A stretch of 64,000 nt of DNA, from the NCBI GenBank assembly GCA_000768855.1, contig JRAN01000052.1, positions 1 to 64,000 of the forward strand. The letters run 5' to 3'. Numbering within the stretch: the first letter of the stretch is position 1; every line of letters begins with the position of its first letter. Positions 9,005 to 18,752 of the stretch are shown one piece after another. The DNA comes from Porphyromonadaceae bacterium COT-184 OH4590 (lineage in GTDB: Bacteria > Bacteroidota > Bacteroidia > Bacteroidales > Paludibacteraceae). A program made the translations under genes and the position numbers. The notes beneath the pieces are model-generated. The model had not been told where the DNA came from, did not search any database, and worked only from the letters and a program-made list of their open reading frames with translations.

Positions 9005-9037
9005 CAAAAGTACAAATATTTTATATAACTTTGCAAA
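9005..9037. promoter_or_regulatory. interleaved divergent promoters for the ECF sigma unit and rbfA
   Basis: Minus strand: TACTTTTG at 9005-9012, with a TTTG-type element 21 bases upstream at 9034-9037. Plus strand: TAACTTTG at 9026-9033, 43 bases before the rbfA ATG. The plus-strand -7 box lies between the two minus-strand elements, so the promoters would compete for polymerase. Confidence 0.55.
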
Positions 9038-9075
9038 AAAAGTTTTTATATTTTCAATTTTATACAAAACAAAAA

Positions 9076-9411
9076 ATGAAACCAACAAGAGAAGAGAAGA
9101 TAAGTAGAATGCTACAAAAGGAGTTTGGCGATATTTTTCTACTTTATGCGAAAAAGATGCAAGGAGTAATCATCTCTGTATCAGACGTTAATGTATCGCC
9201 CGATTTTAGCCTGGCGCGTGTTTATCTCAGTATTTTTCCGAACGAGAAAGCACAAGATGTATTTTCGCTCATCAATATCGACCAAAAATCGCTCAGATTC
9301 GAGCTTGGTAAACGTATTAAGGATAGTCTTAGGATTGTCCCCGAAATATCCTTTGTGCTCGACGACTCGCTCAACTATCTCGAAAAGATAGACAACTTGC
9401 TCAAAAAGTAA
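9076..9411 (+). CDS. rbfA: 30S ribosome-binding factor A
   Basis: A single-KH-domain assembly factor that matures the 5' end of 16S rRNA on the 30S subunit. The protein has 111 residues starting at MKPTREEKISRML. The family pattern is clear: an N-terminal helix, then VIISVSDVNVSPDFSLARVYLSIF and LGKRIKDSLRIVPEISFVLDDS. The ATG at 9076 is chosen because the reading frame upstream overlaps the promoter box. The next gene starts 13 bases after the stop, so the two are probably co-transcribed. Confidence 0.93.
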   Translation: MKPTREEKISRMLQKEFGDIFLLYAKKMQGVIISVSDVNVSPDFSLARVYLSIFPNEKAQDVFSLINIDQKSLRFELGKRIKDSLRIVPEISFVLDDSLNYLEKIDNLLKK

Positions 9412-9424
9412 GCGTTAGTCCAAT

Positions 9425-10657
9425 ATGGCGTTGAATACACGTTTGACATTTTTTATCGCTCTGCGTTACCTGTTCTCCAAGAAGAGCCAAAACGCTATCA
9501 ACATTATTTCGATGATTTCGGTGTTGGGTGTGGTGGTATCTACTTCCGCTCTTGTGTGCGTTATGTCGGTATTCAACGGCTTTGTAGCTGTTATTGAAGA
9601 TTCGTTTGCTGCCTTCGATGCGGAGTTGCAGATAACGGCAGTCGAAGGGAAAGTATTTGATTACGACGTGGTAAAAGATCTTATCGACAAAAACGACAAT
9701 ATCGATACTTACTCTTATGTACTTGAAGACAATGCACTTATAGCCTATCACGACAATCAAACGCCGTTTACGCTAAAAGGTGTTGATAAAAATTATCATC
9801 AGGTGTTTGAGCTTGACTCGCTGATGGTTGATGGGCAATTTCGGCTATACGACTTCGATTTTGACGTATCAGTGGTAGGCTTGGGGCTTGCCTCTAAGCT
9901 CAATCTCGGAGTAGATTATATCAATGGACTCACTATATATGTACCTCAGCGAGAGGGCAAAATAAATATTGCTCGCCCCGATGCTGCCTTTAAAAAGGGA
10001 GAGCTCTTTGTATGTGGTATTTTTGCCTCGCATCAACCCGAAATAGATGATAATACGTTGATAGTGCCGTTGGAGTTTGCCCAAAAAATGTACAGTTACG
10101 ATTCGCTCAAGGTATCGGCTATCGACATTAAATTAAAGAATTCCAAACTATTAGCCAAAACACAAAAAGAGCTTCGGCAAAAACTTGAAAATCAATTTTT
10201 TGTAAAAAATCGTACTGAGCAACAAGAGGATTATTTTAAGATAATAAAAATAGAACGCATGCTGATAATCATTATATTATCGTTTATGGTTTTTATCGCT
10301 ATATGCAATATAATCAGTTCAATATCAATTCTTTTAATTGAAAAAAGAGATGATATAAAGATACTTGGCAATCTTGGAATGAACGCCCGACAAACAAACG
10401 CAATATTTGTGGCAGAGGGTTGGATGATGTCACTGATAGGCGTTGTGGTAGGGCTTTTGCTTGGGCTTACACTCTGCCTATTGCAGTATCACTTTGGTTT
10501 TATAAAAATGGGTGAAAATTCTTATGTTGACAACTATCCTGTGGTAATCAAAATGTTAGACATTACATCAATATTTATAACAGTTGTATTGATAGGATTG
10601 GCAACTGCTGCGGCAACGGTAAAACTCTATTTTAGAAATTTAAAAACGATTATCTAA
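9425..10657 (+). CDS. ABC transporter permease of the lipoprotein-releasing LolC/LolE (FtsX) type
   Basis: A 410-residue inner-membrane permease. It has one N-terminal membrane segment (about residues 22-45), a large periplasmic domain and three C-terminal segments (around 280-300, 330-355 and 370-400). This is the MacB/FtsX fold that, with a LolD-type ATPase, extracts lipoproteins for sorting to the outer membrane. The N-terminus FIALRYLFSKKSQNAINIIS is typical. No ATPase gene lies nearby, which is usual in Bacteroidetes. It follows rbfA by 13 bases and precedes the DUF5686 gene by 4 bases, so the three probably form one unit. Confidence 0.9.
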   Translation: MALNTRLTFFIALRYLFSKKSQNAINIISMISVLGVVVSTSALVCVMSVFNGFVAVIEDSFAAFDAELQITAVEGKVFDYDVVKDLIDKNDNIDTYSYVLEDNALIAYHDNQTPFTLKGVDKNYHQVFELDSLMVDGQFRLYDFDFDVSVVGLGLASKLNLGVDYINGLTIYVPQREGKINIARPDAAFKKGELFVCGIFASHQPEIDDNTLIVPLEFAQKMYSYDSLKVSAIDIKLKNSKLLAKTQKELRQKLENQFFVKNRTEQQEDYFKIIKIERMLIIIILSFMVFIAICNIISSISILLIEKRDDIKILGNLGMNARQTNAIFVAEGWMMSLIGVVVGLLLGLTLCLLQYHFGFIKMGENSYVDNYPVVIKMLDITSIFITVVLIGLATAAATVKLYFRNLKTII

Positions 10658-10661
10658 ACTC

Positions 10662-13073
10662 GTGAAATTGATACTATACCGGCTTGCTATATTTTTACTG
10701 CTAACATTTGTCATTAACGTTTCTGTAAGGGCTCAAGATGAGACAATTGTAATCGGGCAGGTATTTGCTGCCAACAAAAAGACTCCCATAGCCGACGCAG
10801 GAGTATGGTTCGAAAATACCGACATCATTACCACAACAAACTCGGAGGGCTTTTTCTATATCCAATCGTCCTCACCGCAGCAGGCAATAGTTGTAGAAGC
10901 AATTGGTTATGAACGAAAAACGATAAAACTTAACCACAAAGCTATCGACAAAAAAATAGATGTTTATCTGCAAGAATATAGCAATTTGCTCGACGAAGTT
11001 GCTGTGGTATCTCCTCGAAATCACATGCAACATATTCTTAAAAAATTTCGCCAAAACGAACCATTAAACAATCCCGATAAATTAAAGGATTTTAGTATCA
11101 TAAGAGAAGAGACTTCTAAAATTTATTTAAAAAACATTTCCTCTAAATTATTAAATAGCAATATATTGGCGGAAATAAAACAAAATGCTATATTTTCAAG
11201 CGATTCGTCGGCAATAATTCCTATTTATTTTTTACAAAAAAGAGAAAAAAAGAACTATTTTGAAGATAATCAAAATATTACACTCATTGATTCTATACAA
11301 CAAACTATAAGCATACTGCAAGGAGCAAAGTTTATCGAAATTCTAAGCGTATATATGCCCAATGTCAATTTTTACAACGAAAACATATTAATGCTCAACA
11401 AAATATTTATATCGCCTTTGTCGAATAACGCTTTGGCTTTTTATGATTTTAATGTGAAAGACTCTATTCTGGAAGATAATACATTGGTATATTTTATAAA
11501 ATTTCGCCCTAAAAATAGTAAGCTCCTTGCTTTCAACGGCGAAATGCAAATAGAGGCAGGTACATTTGCTTTGAAGTATATTAGAGCAAGTGTTGAACCC
11601 TCGGCAAATGTTAATTTTGTCCAACAAATAACTTTTAATCAAAGCTTTAGACCTGTAGGCAAAGGACGATATTTTTATAAATCAACCGAAAATATTGTTG
11701 ATTTTGCTTACGAATTTCCACTTATAAGTCTCGATAATTCACTTTCCGCAGTTTTGACACGAAGCAACGACTATAGCAATATCAGACTTTTAGATGATGG
11801 TAGCGATATACCGACAACAGACTCTATTATGCCGATAAATGACTCTCTTTTCGCCTATTCAATTCAGCAGATTAACAACTCGAATCTACAAAAATCTATA
11901 CATAGAACAGCAGATATACTTTTCAACGGTTATATTCATGCCGGTAAGGTCGATTTTGGAGTTATTTACGAATTTGTTCGATATAACGACTTGGAGGGAT
12001 TTAGACCTACATTATCTATGAGAACAGGCAAGGCGTTTCATCAAAAATTTTCTGTTGGCGGTTATCTTGGATATGGTTTTGGCGACAAAGATTGGAAGTT
12101 TGGCGGTAATATACAACGCTATTGGGGACGAAATGACCAACACTATATCGGACTATTCTACAACAACGAAGTATATCGTTTCGGTTATGAAAACAAACAG
12201 ATATTGTCGGAAAATTCTTTGAGCCGAGGAGAAAGTATCCTTACCTCATTTTCATTTGGTAATGAGTATAATAAATTGCTTAAAAAACGATTAATCAATC
12301 TCAAATATAGCTTTGATATAGAGGGTTTTAAATTCACACTATCTCCTTCTTTTTCATACACTTACCCAAACCGATATATAGAGTTTACGAGCAAAGGGAA
12401 TAGAATAGACAAAATAAAAATAGCATCATTGGCTGCAACATTTCGATTTTCTTTCAAAGAGAAACAGGTAAGGAGTTTTATGCGCAGATTTCATCTTCCC
12501 TCGCAATACCCTATCATAACACTACATTTAGAGGGTGGTAGATACCGGCTACATAATACTGATGGAAGATATGGTAAAGTGATTTTTGCGGTAAAACACA
12601 ACTTTGCTTTTAGTCTCGGCAAAGTCTATATGTCTCTCTATAGCACAAAGATTTTCGGACAAGTACCTTATATAATGCTTGAACAACCACTGGTGGCTCA
12701 AGGTATATCACAGAATGTCAACAATTTTAGTCTTATCAACCAAGCTGAGTCATTTAATGATTTATACGGAGCATTATTTCTAAGATATTACACGAATGGA
12801 TTTATAAGTAGCTTAATACCTACAATAAAAAATCTCAATTTACGAGAAACATTTTTTATAAATACGGTTGGTGGTACTCTCAACAAAAAACATAGAGATA
12901 TACTTGATTTTGATGTTATCAGCAGTTTTAACACTCCATACATTGAGGCAGGAGCAGGTATAGCAAATATATTGTCATTATTCACTATAGAATCGGTGTG
13001 GCGACTTACCCACCGCAATCATCCCAATGCTACAAACTGGGGTATTATAGCAAGGTTTTACTTCGATTTTTAG
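10662..13073 (+). CDS. DUF5686 outer-membrane protein with carboxypeptidase-regulatory-like domain
   Basis: An 803-residue exported protein starting with GTG, with a signal peptide ending at VSVRAQ. Residues 28-110 form a carboxypeptidase-regulatory-like beta sandwich (IVIGQVFAANKKTPIADAGV). The remainder resembles the DUF5686 family, and its end (GIIARFYFDF) has the terminal aromatic residue of an outer-membrane barrel. The start lies 4 bases after the LolC/E-type gene, so translation is probably coupled. The role is not known. Family members are predicted outer-membrane proteins without TonB-box or plug domains. Confidence 0.8.
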   Translation: MKLILYRLAIFLLLTFVINVSVRAQDETIVIGQVFAANKKTPIADAGVWFENTDIITTTNSEGFFYIQSSSPQQAIVVEAIGYERKTIKLNHKAIDKKIDVYLQEYSNLLDEVAVVSPRNHMQHILKKFRQNEPLNNPDKLKDFSIIREETSKIYLKNISSKLLNSNILAEIKQNAIFSSDSSAIIPIYFLQKREKKNYFEDNQNITLIDSIQQTISILQGAKFIEILSVYMPNVNFYNENILMLNKIFISPLSNNALAFYDFNVKDSILEDNTLVYFIKFRPKNSKLLAFNGEMQIEAGTFALKYIRASVEPSANVNFVQQITFNQSFRPVGKGRYFYKSTENIVDFAYEFPLISLDNSLSAVLTRSNDYSNIRLLDDGSDIPTTDSIMPINDSLFAYSIQQINNSNLQKSIHRTADILFNGYIHAGKVDFGVIYEFVRYNDLEGFRPTLSMRTGKAFHQKFSVGGYLGYGFGDKDWKFGGNIQRYWGRNDQHYIGLFYNNEVYRFGYENKQILSENSLSRGESILTSFSFGNEYNKLLKKRLINLKYSFDIEGFKFTLSPSFSYTYPNRYIEFTSKGNRIDKIKIASLAATFRFSFKEKQVRSFMRRFHLPSQYPIITLHLEGGRYRLHNTDGRYGKVIFAVKHNFAFSLGKVYMSLYSTKIFGQVPYIMLEQPLVAQGISQNVNNFSLINQAESFNDLYGALFLRYYTNGFISSLIPTIKNLNLRETFFINTVGGTLNKKHRDILDFDVISSFNTPYIEAGAGIANILSLFTIESVWRLTHRNHPNATNWGIIARFYFDF

Positions 13074-13090
13074 GGCTGGATACACAAATA

Positions 13091-13122
13091 TTTTGCCAAT
13101 CTAAAAAAAATATATAATTTTG
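13091..13122 (+). promoter_or_regulatory. promoter of the TPR gene
   Basis: TTTTG at 13091-13095 and TAATTTTG at 13115-13122 are separated by 19 bases, one of the best -33/-7 matches in the window. Confidence 0.7.
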
Positions 13123-13163
13123 TAGCCTAATTTTCAAAAAAATATTTATCAATAGAAATCTAT

Positions 13164-13841
13164 ATGGAAAATAAGAAGAATACGAGTAAAGAACAAGAGA
13201 CCGACATGGGTGAAATACTCACCAAAGCAGAGCGATTTTTTGAATCAAACCAAAAAATCATCTACTATTCACTAATAGCCATTTTGGCAATAGTGATAAT
13301 TTGGTTCTTGGGTAAGAGGTACTATTTCGAACCTAAAAACGAAGAGGCAGCTGCCAAGCTTGTTTGGTGTGAGCAAAATCTTGCACGCGACTCATTCGCT
13401 TTGGCACTCAATGGTGATGGTATCAATAGCGGTTATGCCGAAATTTATTCTTCATATAAGATAACAAAAGCAAAAAACGAGGCTGCAATAGGTGCTGCCG
13501 TATGTTCTTTTCACTTAGGCAAGTATGACGAAGCTATCAACTATGCCAAAAAAGCAAACCGGAAGTCGTTGAACTTTGCCCCTGCTATGGAAGGTCTTAT
13601 CGGAGACTGTTACGTTGAAAAGGGTAATATCAAAGAGGCTATATCATATTTCGACAAAGCTGCTGCTTACAAAAATGAAGCATTATCACCCCGATTTCTT
13701 AAAAAAGCGGGAGACTTATATCTTTTTGAACTAAAAGACAGTAAAAAAGCATTGGAATATTACCAAAATATAAAAGACAAATATTTTCAGAGTCAAGAGG
13801 CAGCCGAGATAGACAAATATATCGAACTTGCCTCGAAATAA
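13164..13841 (+). CDS. membrane-anchored tetratricopeptide-repeat protein
   Basis: A 225-residue protein with a charged cytoplasmic N-terminus, one membrane segment (IIYYSLIAILAIVIIWFLG, about residues 31-49) and a C-terminal domain with tetratricopeptide repeats (AAVCSFHLGKYDEAINYAKK, GDCYVEKGNIKEAISYFDKA, KAGDLYLFELKDSKKALEYY). The layout resembles YfgM-type proteins, which assist envelope protein folding with the Sec translocon. That role is inferred from architecture only. It has its own promoter and a hairpin after the stop. Confidence 0.8.
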   Translation: MENKKNTSKEQETDMGEILTKAERFFESNQKIIYYSLIAILAIVIIWFLGKRYYFEPKNEEAAAKLVWCEQNLARDSFALALNGDGINSGYAEIYSSYKITKAKNEAAIGAAVCSFHLGKYDEAINYAKKANRKSLNFAPAMEGLIGDCYVEKGNIKEAISYFDKAAAYKNEALSPRFLKKAGDLYLFELKDSKKALEYYQNIKDKYFQSQEAAEIDKYIELASK

Positions 13842-13856
13842 AAAGATAAACAGTTT

Positions 13857-13880
13857 GCCGACAAATATCAATTTGTCGGC
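13857..13880 (+). terminator. hairpin after the TPR gene
   Basis: GCCGACAAAT (13857-13866), loop ATCA, ATTTGTCGGC (13871-13880): a perfect 10-bp stem followed by TTTGTCTT. The U-tract is interrupted, so termination may be partial and may allow read-through into ugd. Confidence 0.6.
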
Positions 13881-13914
13881 TTTGTCTTAAATAAAGTTTC
13901 TATTTCGCTTGTAA

Positions 13915-15222
13915 ATGAATATAGCAGTAGTAGGTACAGGTTATGTGGGTTTGGTATCAGGTGCATGTTTCTCTGAAATGGGTATCAATGTTACTTGTGT
14001 GGATATCGACAAGCAGAAGATAGATAATCTCCGAAAAGGCATTATTACCATATACGAACCTAACCTTACGGATATGGTAATAAAAAACCACAAAGCAGGC
14101 AGATTGCATTTCACTACCGACCTCAAAGAGTGTTTGAAAGAAGTACAAGTGGTATTTTGTGCCGTAGGCACACCGCCGGACGAAGACGGATCTGCCGACC
14201 TTAGTTATGTACTTGATGTAGCACGTACTATGGGGCAGAATATCGACAAATACACAATGTTTGTAACCAAAAGTACGGTGCCTGTGGGCACTTGGCAGAA
14301 GGTAAAATCCGTTATTAAAGATGAAATAGACAAACGAGGTATAGACGTAGAATTTGACGTTGCCTCCAATCCCGAATTTCTCAAAGAAGGGGCAGCTATA
14401 AAGGACTTTATGAGTCCCGACAGAATAGTGGTTGGTATCGAAAACGAGCGAGCCAAACAGATAATGGACAAGCTCTATAAGCCGTTCACACTCAACCATT
14501 ATCGTATGATTTATACTGACATACCATCTGCCGAGATGATAAAATATGCATCCAATGCGATGTTGGCTACACGTATTTCGTTTATGAACGAGATAGCCAA
14601 TCTGTGCGATTTGGTCGGGGCAGATGTCAATATGGTACGCCAAGGTATTGGGTCAGACTCTCGTATAGGCAACAAATTTTTATATCCTGGCTGTGGCTAT
14701 GGAGGCAGCTGTTTCCCAAAAGATGTAAAAGCGCTGATACACACCGCTACCGACAATGGTTACACTATGCAGATATTGCAGGCTGTCGAAAATGTCAACA
14801 ACTACCAAAAGGGTATTGTTTTCGACAAGCTAAACAAGGTGTTTGACTCCAACCTAAATGGTAAAACAATAGCGATATGGGGTTTGTCGTTTAAACCCGA
14901 GACAGACGATATGCGTGAGGCTCCCTCGTTGGTGGTTATAGAAAAGTTGCTCGCTGCCGGTTGTAAAGTAAAGACCTACGACCCCGTGGCAATGGACGAG
15001 TGTCGTCGTAGAATAGGTGATAAGGTGGAGTATGGCTCCGATATGTACGACGCCTTGAAAGACGCTAACGCTCTTTTGCTGCTTACCGAATGGAAAGAGT
15101 TTCGTATGCCGACATGGCGCAGAGTCAAGGAGCTTATGGCAAACCGTGTAGTAATAGACGGTCGAAATATCTACGACCAAAAAGAGATGTACGATAATGG
15201 TTTTATATATTTACATATTTAA
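13915..15222 (+). CDS. ugd: UDP-glucose/UDP-sugar 6-dehydrogenase
   Basis: An NAD-dependent four-electron oxidation of a UDP-hexose to the UDP-uronic acid in the cytosol. The protein has 435 residues. The N-terminal Rossmann motif is GTGYVGLVSG, the catalytic cysteine is C266 in GYGGSCFPKD, and the C-terminal UDP-binding domain contains WGLSFKPETDDMREAPS. UDP-glucose is the default substrate for this branch. The Porphyromonas homologue UgdA is tied to A-LPS and to the anchor sugar of T9SS cargo. A second nucleotide-sugar dehydrogenase follows after 28 bases, so the pair is probably co-transcribed. Confidence 0.92.
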   Translation: MNIAVVGTGYVGLVSGACFSEMGINVTCVDIDKQKIDNLRKGIITIYEPNLTDMVIKNHKAGRLHFTTDLKECLKEVQVVFCAVGTPPDEDGSADLSYVLDVARTMGQNIDKYTMFVTKSTVPVGTWQKVKSVIKDEIDKRGIDVEFDVASNPEFLKEGAAIKDFMSPDRIVVGIENERAKQIMDKLYKPFTLNHYRMIYTDIPSAEMIKYASNAMLATRISFMNEIANLCDLVGADVNMVRQGIGSDSRIGNKFLYPGCGYGGSCFPKDVKALIHTATDNGYTMQILQAVENVNNYQKGIVFDKLNKVFDSNLNGKTIAIWGLSFKPETDDMREAPSLVVIEKLLAAGCKVKTYDPVAMDECRRRIGDKVEYGSDMYDALKDANALLLLTEWKEFRMPTWRRVKELMANRVVIDGRNIYDQKEMYDNGFIYLHI

Positions 15223-15250
15223 TTAATTAGCAAACTAAAACCCCAAAAGC

Positions 15251-16534
15251 ATGGAAAAAATAGCAATTATAGGACTTGGATATGTAGGGTTGCCACTTGC
15301 AATTGAGTTTGGTAAAAAATACAGAGTTGTAGGATTTGATATAAACAAAGCAAGAATAGAAGAGCTACAACAAGGCAACGACCATACATTAGAAGCGGAC
15401 TTAGACAGCCTTAAACAAGCAGCCGATTTATATAACACAGATAAGACCAAAGGTCTCACCTTCTCTTACTCGGAAGGAGATATAAAGGAGTGCAACATAT
15501 ATATAGTTACAGTGCCGACACCCATAGATGATTTCAATTCGCCCGACCTAAAACCGCTTGTAAAGGCATCTCAGACTGTGGGCAGAGTTATTTCCAAAGG
15601 CGATATTGTTATCTACGAATCGACCACTTATCCCGGTTGTACGGAGGAAGACTGTATCCCTATTATAGAAAGCATTTCGGGACTGAGGTTCAATGTAGAT
15701 TTCTTTGCCGGCTACTCGCCCGAACGCATCAACCCAGGCGACAAAGTAAATACACTGACAAAAATCAAAAAAGTTACCTCAGGCTCTACGCCTGAGATAG
15801 CAGATAAGGTAGATGCCCTATACCGCTCCATTATCGAAGCAGGCACACACAAAGCGCCATCTATCAAAGTAGCCGAAGCCTCTAAAATAATTGAAAACTC
15901 TCAACGTGACCTAAATATATCTTTTGTAAACGAATTATCTTTTATTTTCGATAAAATAGGTATAGACACCACCGATGTAATCGAAGCAGCAGCTACCAAA
16001 TGGAACTTCCTCAAATATCAGCCCGGACTTGTCGGGGGACACTGCATTTCGGTTGACCCTTATTATTTGGTAAAAAAAGCAGAAAAACTCGGCTACATAC
16101 CACAAGTGATACTTTCGGGCAGAAATGTAAACAATGCAATGGCATCGTTTATTGCCAATAAAGTGATGAAACTAATGATTAACAAAAGTTTACCCATAAA
16201 AGACTCAAATATCTTGATACTCGGGGTAACATTTAAAGAGAATTGTCCGGATATCCGCAACACAAAGGTGTTGGATATTTATAAAGAACTGAGAGAGTTT
16301 GGAGTAAATGTAGATATCTACGACAATTGGGTAAACAAAGATGAACTATACCACGAGTATGGTGTTAGGACAATAGAGGAAATCGACGAAAACAAAAAGT
16401 ACAGCGCAGTGATTTTGGCTGTGCCTCACGAAAATTTCAAAAAACTGGATTTCGAACATTTTCATCGTCAAGGAGCAGTAATATTTGATGTAAAAGCTGT
16501 TATCGACAGACAATGGGTCGACGGAAGACTATAA
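15251..16534 (+). CDS. UDP-N-acetylhexosamine 6-dehydrogenase (TviB/WbpO class)
   Basis: A 427-residue paralogue of the preceding dehydrogenase. It has a Rossmann motif GLGYVGLPLA, the catalytic cysteine C265 in LVGGHCISVDPYYL and a C-terminal UDP-binding domain with GVTFKENCPDIRNTKV. The residues around the cysteine place it with TviB/WbpO/CapL enzymes, which oxidise UDP-GlcNAc or UDP-GalNAc to the uronic acid. The product would suit the WbpB/WbpD-like enzymes encoded near 55.4-57.0 kb. Whether it takes the gluco or galacto epimer cannot be decided from sequence. rlmN follows after 9 bases. Confidence 0.9.
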   Translation: MEKIAIIGLGYVGLPLAIEFGKKYRVVGFDINKARIEELQQGNDHTLEADLDSLKQAADLYNTDKTKGLTFSYSEGDIKECNIYIVTVPTPIDDFNSPDLKPLVKASQTVGRVISKGDIVIYESTTYPGCTEEDCIPIIESISGLRFNVDFFAGYSPERINPGDKVNTLTKIKKVTSGSTPEIADKVDALYRSIIEAGTHKAPSIKVAEASKIIENSQRDLNISFVNELSFIFDKIGIDTTDVIEAAATKWNFLKYQPGLVGGHCISVDPYYLVKKAEKLGYIPQVILSGRNVNNAMASFIANKVMKLMINKSLPIKDSNILILGVTFKENCPDIRNTKVLDIYKELREFGVNVDIYDNWVNKDELYHEYGVRTIEEIDENKKYSAVILAVPHENFKKLDFEHFHRQGAVIFDVKAVIDRQWVDGRL

Positions 16535-16543
16535 AAAACTTAA

Positions 16544-17563
16544 ATGTCGAAAAAATCAATAATCAATCTGTCCCTTGCCCAACTGCAAAAAGAGTTTGAC
16601 TGTTTGGGTCTACCCAAATACACAGCCAAACAGTTGATGGATTGGGTTTATAATAAACGAATCACTTCATTAGAACAGGTTACCAATATTTCAAAACAAA
16701 ATCTAAAGATTATCGAAGAGCATTTCGACATTGGACGATATACTTACAAGTTAATCGACACTTCGGAAGATGGCACAAAAAAATATCTTTTTGATACTCA
16801 AAAAGGTAACATCGAGACCGTTATGATACCCGAAGATGATAGGTTTACTTTGTGCATTTCGTGTCAGATAGGTTGCAAGATGAATTGCAGCTTCTGTATG
16901 ACGGGCAAGTGTGGGTTTTCGGCTAACCTATCGGCTGGCGATATAGTGAATCAGGTACTCTCTGTGGACGAATCCGTGATACTCACAAATATAGTATTTA
17001 TGGGTATGGGAGAACCTTTCGATAATCTGTCGGAGGTGCTTAAAGCTATTGAAATATTGACTTCGTTATGGGGTTTAGCTTGGTCGCCCAAACGTATAAC
17101 TGTATCTACATCGGGGTTAATAAAGGGTACCAAAGAGTTTCTAGATAAAACACGATGCCATCTGGCCGTATCTCTACACAATCCTTTTCCGGAGGAAAGA
17201 AAAGATATTATGCCTATTGAAAACTCGAACTCAATAAAAGACCTAATAGCACTTCTAAAACAATATGACTTTACCCACCAACGTCGTCTATCGTTTGAAT
17301 ATATAGTATTTGAAGGGCTTAACGACAGTATAAGACACGCACAAGGTATGGTAAAGATGCTAAAAGGTATTTTTTGCCGTGTAAACTTAATAAGATTTCA
17401 CGAGGTGGAAGGGCTTGATTTCAAAAGTCCCAATATGGAAAAGATGCAAAATTTTAGAGATTATCTCAACAAAAACAACATTATATCTACTGTTCGACGT
17501 TCGAGAGGCGAAGATATTGCTGCGGCTTGCGGACAACTCAAAAACAGTCATAAAACTGAATAA
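16544..17563 (+). CDS. rlmN: 23S rRNA (adenine2503-C2)/tRNA dual methyltransferase
   Basis: A radical-SAM enzyme that methylates C2 of A2503 in 23S rRNA and A37 in some tRNAs. At 339 residues it is near the usual length. The radical-SAM cluster ligands are C111, C115 and C118 in CKMNCSFC, and the methyl-carrying catalytic cysteine is C329 in AAACGQL near the C-terminus. The start lies 9 bases after the dehydrogenase, probably in the same transcript although unrelated in function. Confidence 0.95.
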   Translation: MSKKSIINLSLAQLQKEFDCLGLPKYTAKQLMDWVYNKRITSLEQVTNISKQNLKIIEEHFDIGRYTYKLIDTSEDGTKKYLFDTQKGNIETVMIPEDDRFTLCISCQIGCKMNCSFCMTGKCGFSANLSAGDIVNQVLSVDESVILTNIVFMGMGEPFDNLSEVLKAIEILTSLWGLAWSPKRITVSTSGLIKGTKEFLDKTRCHLAVSLHNPFPEERKDIMPIENSNSIKDLIALLKQYDFTHQRRLSFEYIVFEGLNDSIRHAQGMVKMLKGIFCRVNLIRFHEVEGLDFKSPNMEKMQNFRDYLNKNNIISTVRRSRGEDIAAACGQLKNSHKTE

Positions 17564-17609
17564 TAATAGCAAATAGACTTTGTTATTGAAATATTTTAAA
17601 TAAAAATTA

Positions 17610-17617
17610 TACCTTTG
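17610..17617 (+). promoter_or_regulatory. pdxA promoter -7 box
   Basis: TACCTTTG, with a TTG 21 bases upstream (17586-17588), 38 bases before the pdxA start. Confidence 0.55.
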
Positions 17618-17654
17618 CTATCCGAAACAAATCTCATTTTAATCAATAAACGGA

Positions 17655-18716
17655 ATGAATAATAAACTAAAAATAGGCATAACTCACGGCGATATCAATG
17701 GTATAAGTTATGAAATAATAATCAAAACTCTCAGCAATCCAATGTTGTTGGAGCTTTGTATTCCAATCATTTACGGTTCGCCCAAAGTACTTGCATTTTA
17801 TAAAAAGATGTTTGATATGGGCAATGTGAACGTAACCACTATACCATCTGCAAGCGATGCTCATAGCGGTAAAGCTTACATTATCAACTGCTGTGGAGAA
17901 GATATGAAAATAGAACCGGGCAAACAATCATCGGATTCGGGAGCTATTGCACTTGCAGCATTGAATGCCGCATCTGTCGATCTGCTCGAAAACAAGATAG
18001 ATGCTTTGGTAACCGCACCTATCAACAAAAGCACTATACAGTCGGATAAATTTCATTTTCCCGGTCATACTGAATATCTTGAAAAAATTGCGGGCAATCA
18101 ATCAATTATGATGCTCACTAGCGACAATGTAAGAGTGGCTCTAACTACCAATCACACACCCGTAAACAAGATAAGCAGTGTAATTTCAAAAGAGTTGATA
18201 CTATCAAAACTAAAAATGTTGTACAATTCGCTCGTACAAGACTTTTGTATAACCTGCCCACGTATAGCCGTATTGGGGCTCAACCCACACGCCTCCGACA
18301 ACGGACTTTTGGGAGATGAAGAAGATAGAATAATAAAACCGGCTATAAATGAAGCTAACTCTTTGGGAATTACTTGTACAGGACCTCTTTCAGCTGATGG
18401 CTTTTGGGGATCTGGAGCTTATGCCAAATACGATGCCATACTTGCAATGTATCACGACCAAGGGCTCTCGCCATTCAAAGCACTGTTTCAAGACTCGGGT
18501 GTAAACTTTACTGCCGGATTGCAATTTGTACGTACCTCGCCGGCACACGGCACAGCATACGATTTGGCGGGCAAAAATGCAGCAAGCAATCACTCACTAC
18601 TCAAAGCCATTTATTTAGCAATTGATGTGGTAAACAATCGTAAGATGCATAGAGAAATAACAGCCAATCCGTTGAAAGTAGAACATTCTAACGAAAAAAG
18701 AGAAATATCCGAATAA
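17655..18716 (+). CDS. pdxA: 4-hydroxythreonine-4-phosphate dehydrogenase
   Basis: Oxidises 4-phosphohydroxy-L-threonine in the DXP-dependent pathway to pyridoxal phosphate. At 353 residues it has the family's length. Motifs include KIGITHGDINGISYE at the N-terminus, TAPINKSTIQ, FPGHTEYLEK and the metal-binding AMYHDQGLSPFKAL, ending in TSPAHGTAYDLAGK. The DXP substrate for this route is made by dxs, also in this window (50.5 kb). panD follows after 36 bases. Confidence 0.95.
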   Translation: MNNKLKIGITHGDINGISYEIIIKTLSNPMLLELCIPIIYGSPKVLAFYKKMFDMGNVNVTTIPSASDAHSGKAYIINCCGEDMKIEPGKQSSDSGAIALAALNAASVDLLENKIDALVTAPINKSTIQSDKFHFPGHTEYLEKIAGNQSIMMLTSDNVRVALTTNHTPVNKISSVISKELILSKLKMLYNSLVQDFCITCPRIAVLGLNPHASDNGLLGDEEDRIIKPAINEANSLGITCTGPLSADGFWGSGAYAKYDAILAMYHDQGLSPFKALFQDSGVNFTAGLQFVRTSPAHGTAYDLAGKNAASNHSLLKAIYLAIDVVNNRKMHREITANPLKVEHSNEKREISE

Positions 18717-18752
18717 TATTGACATTTGACAAAATATCCATAATATTATATT

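Noticed and set aside
13957-14643. A 228-codon minus-strand frame opposite ugd
   Set aside because: Antisense shadow of a conserved enzyme, with tyrosine- and histidine-rich composition produced by the complementary codons.
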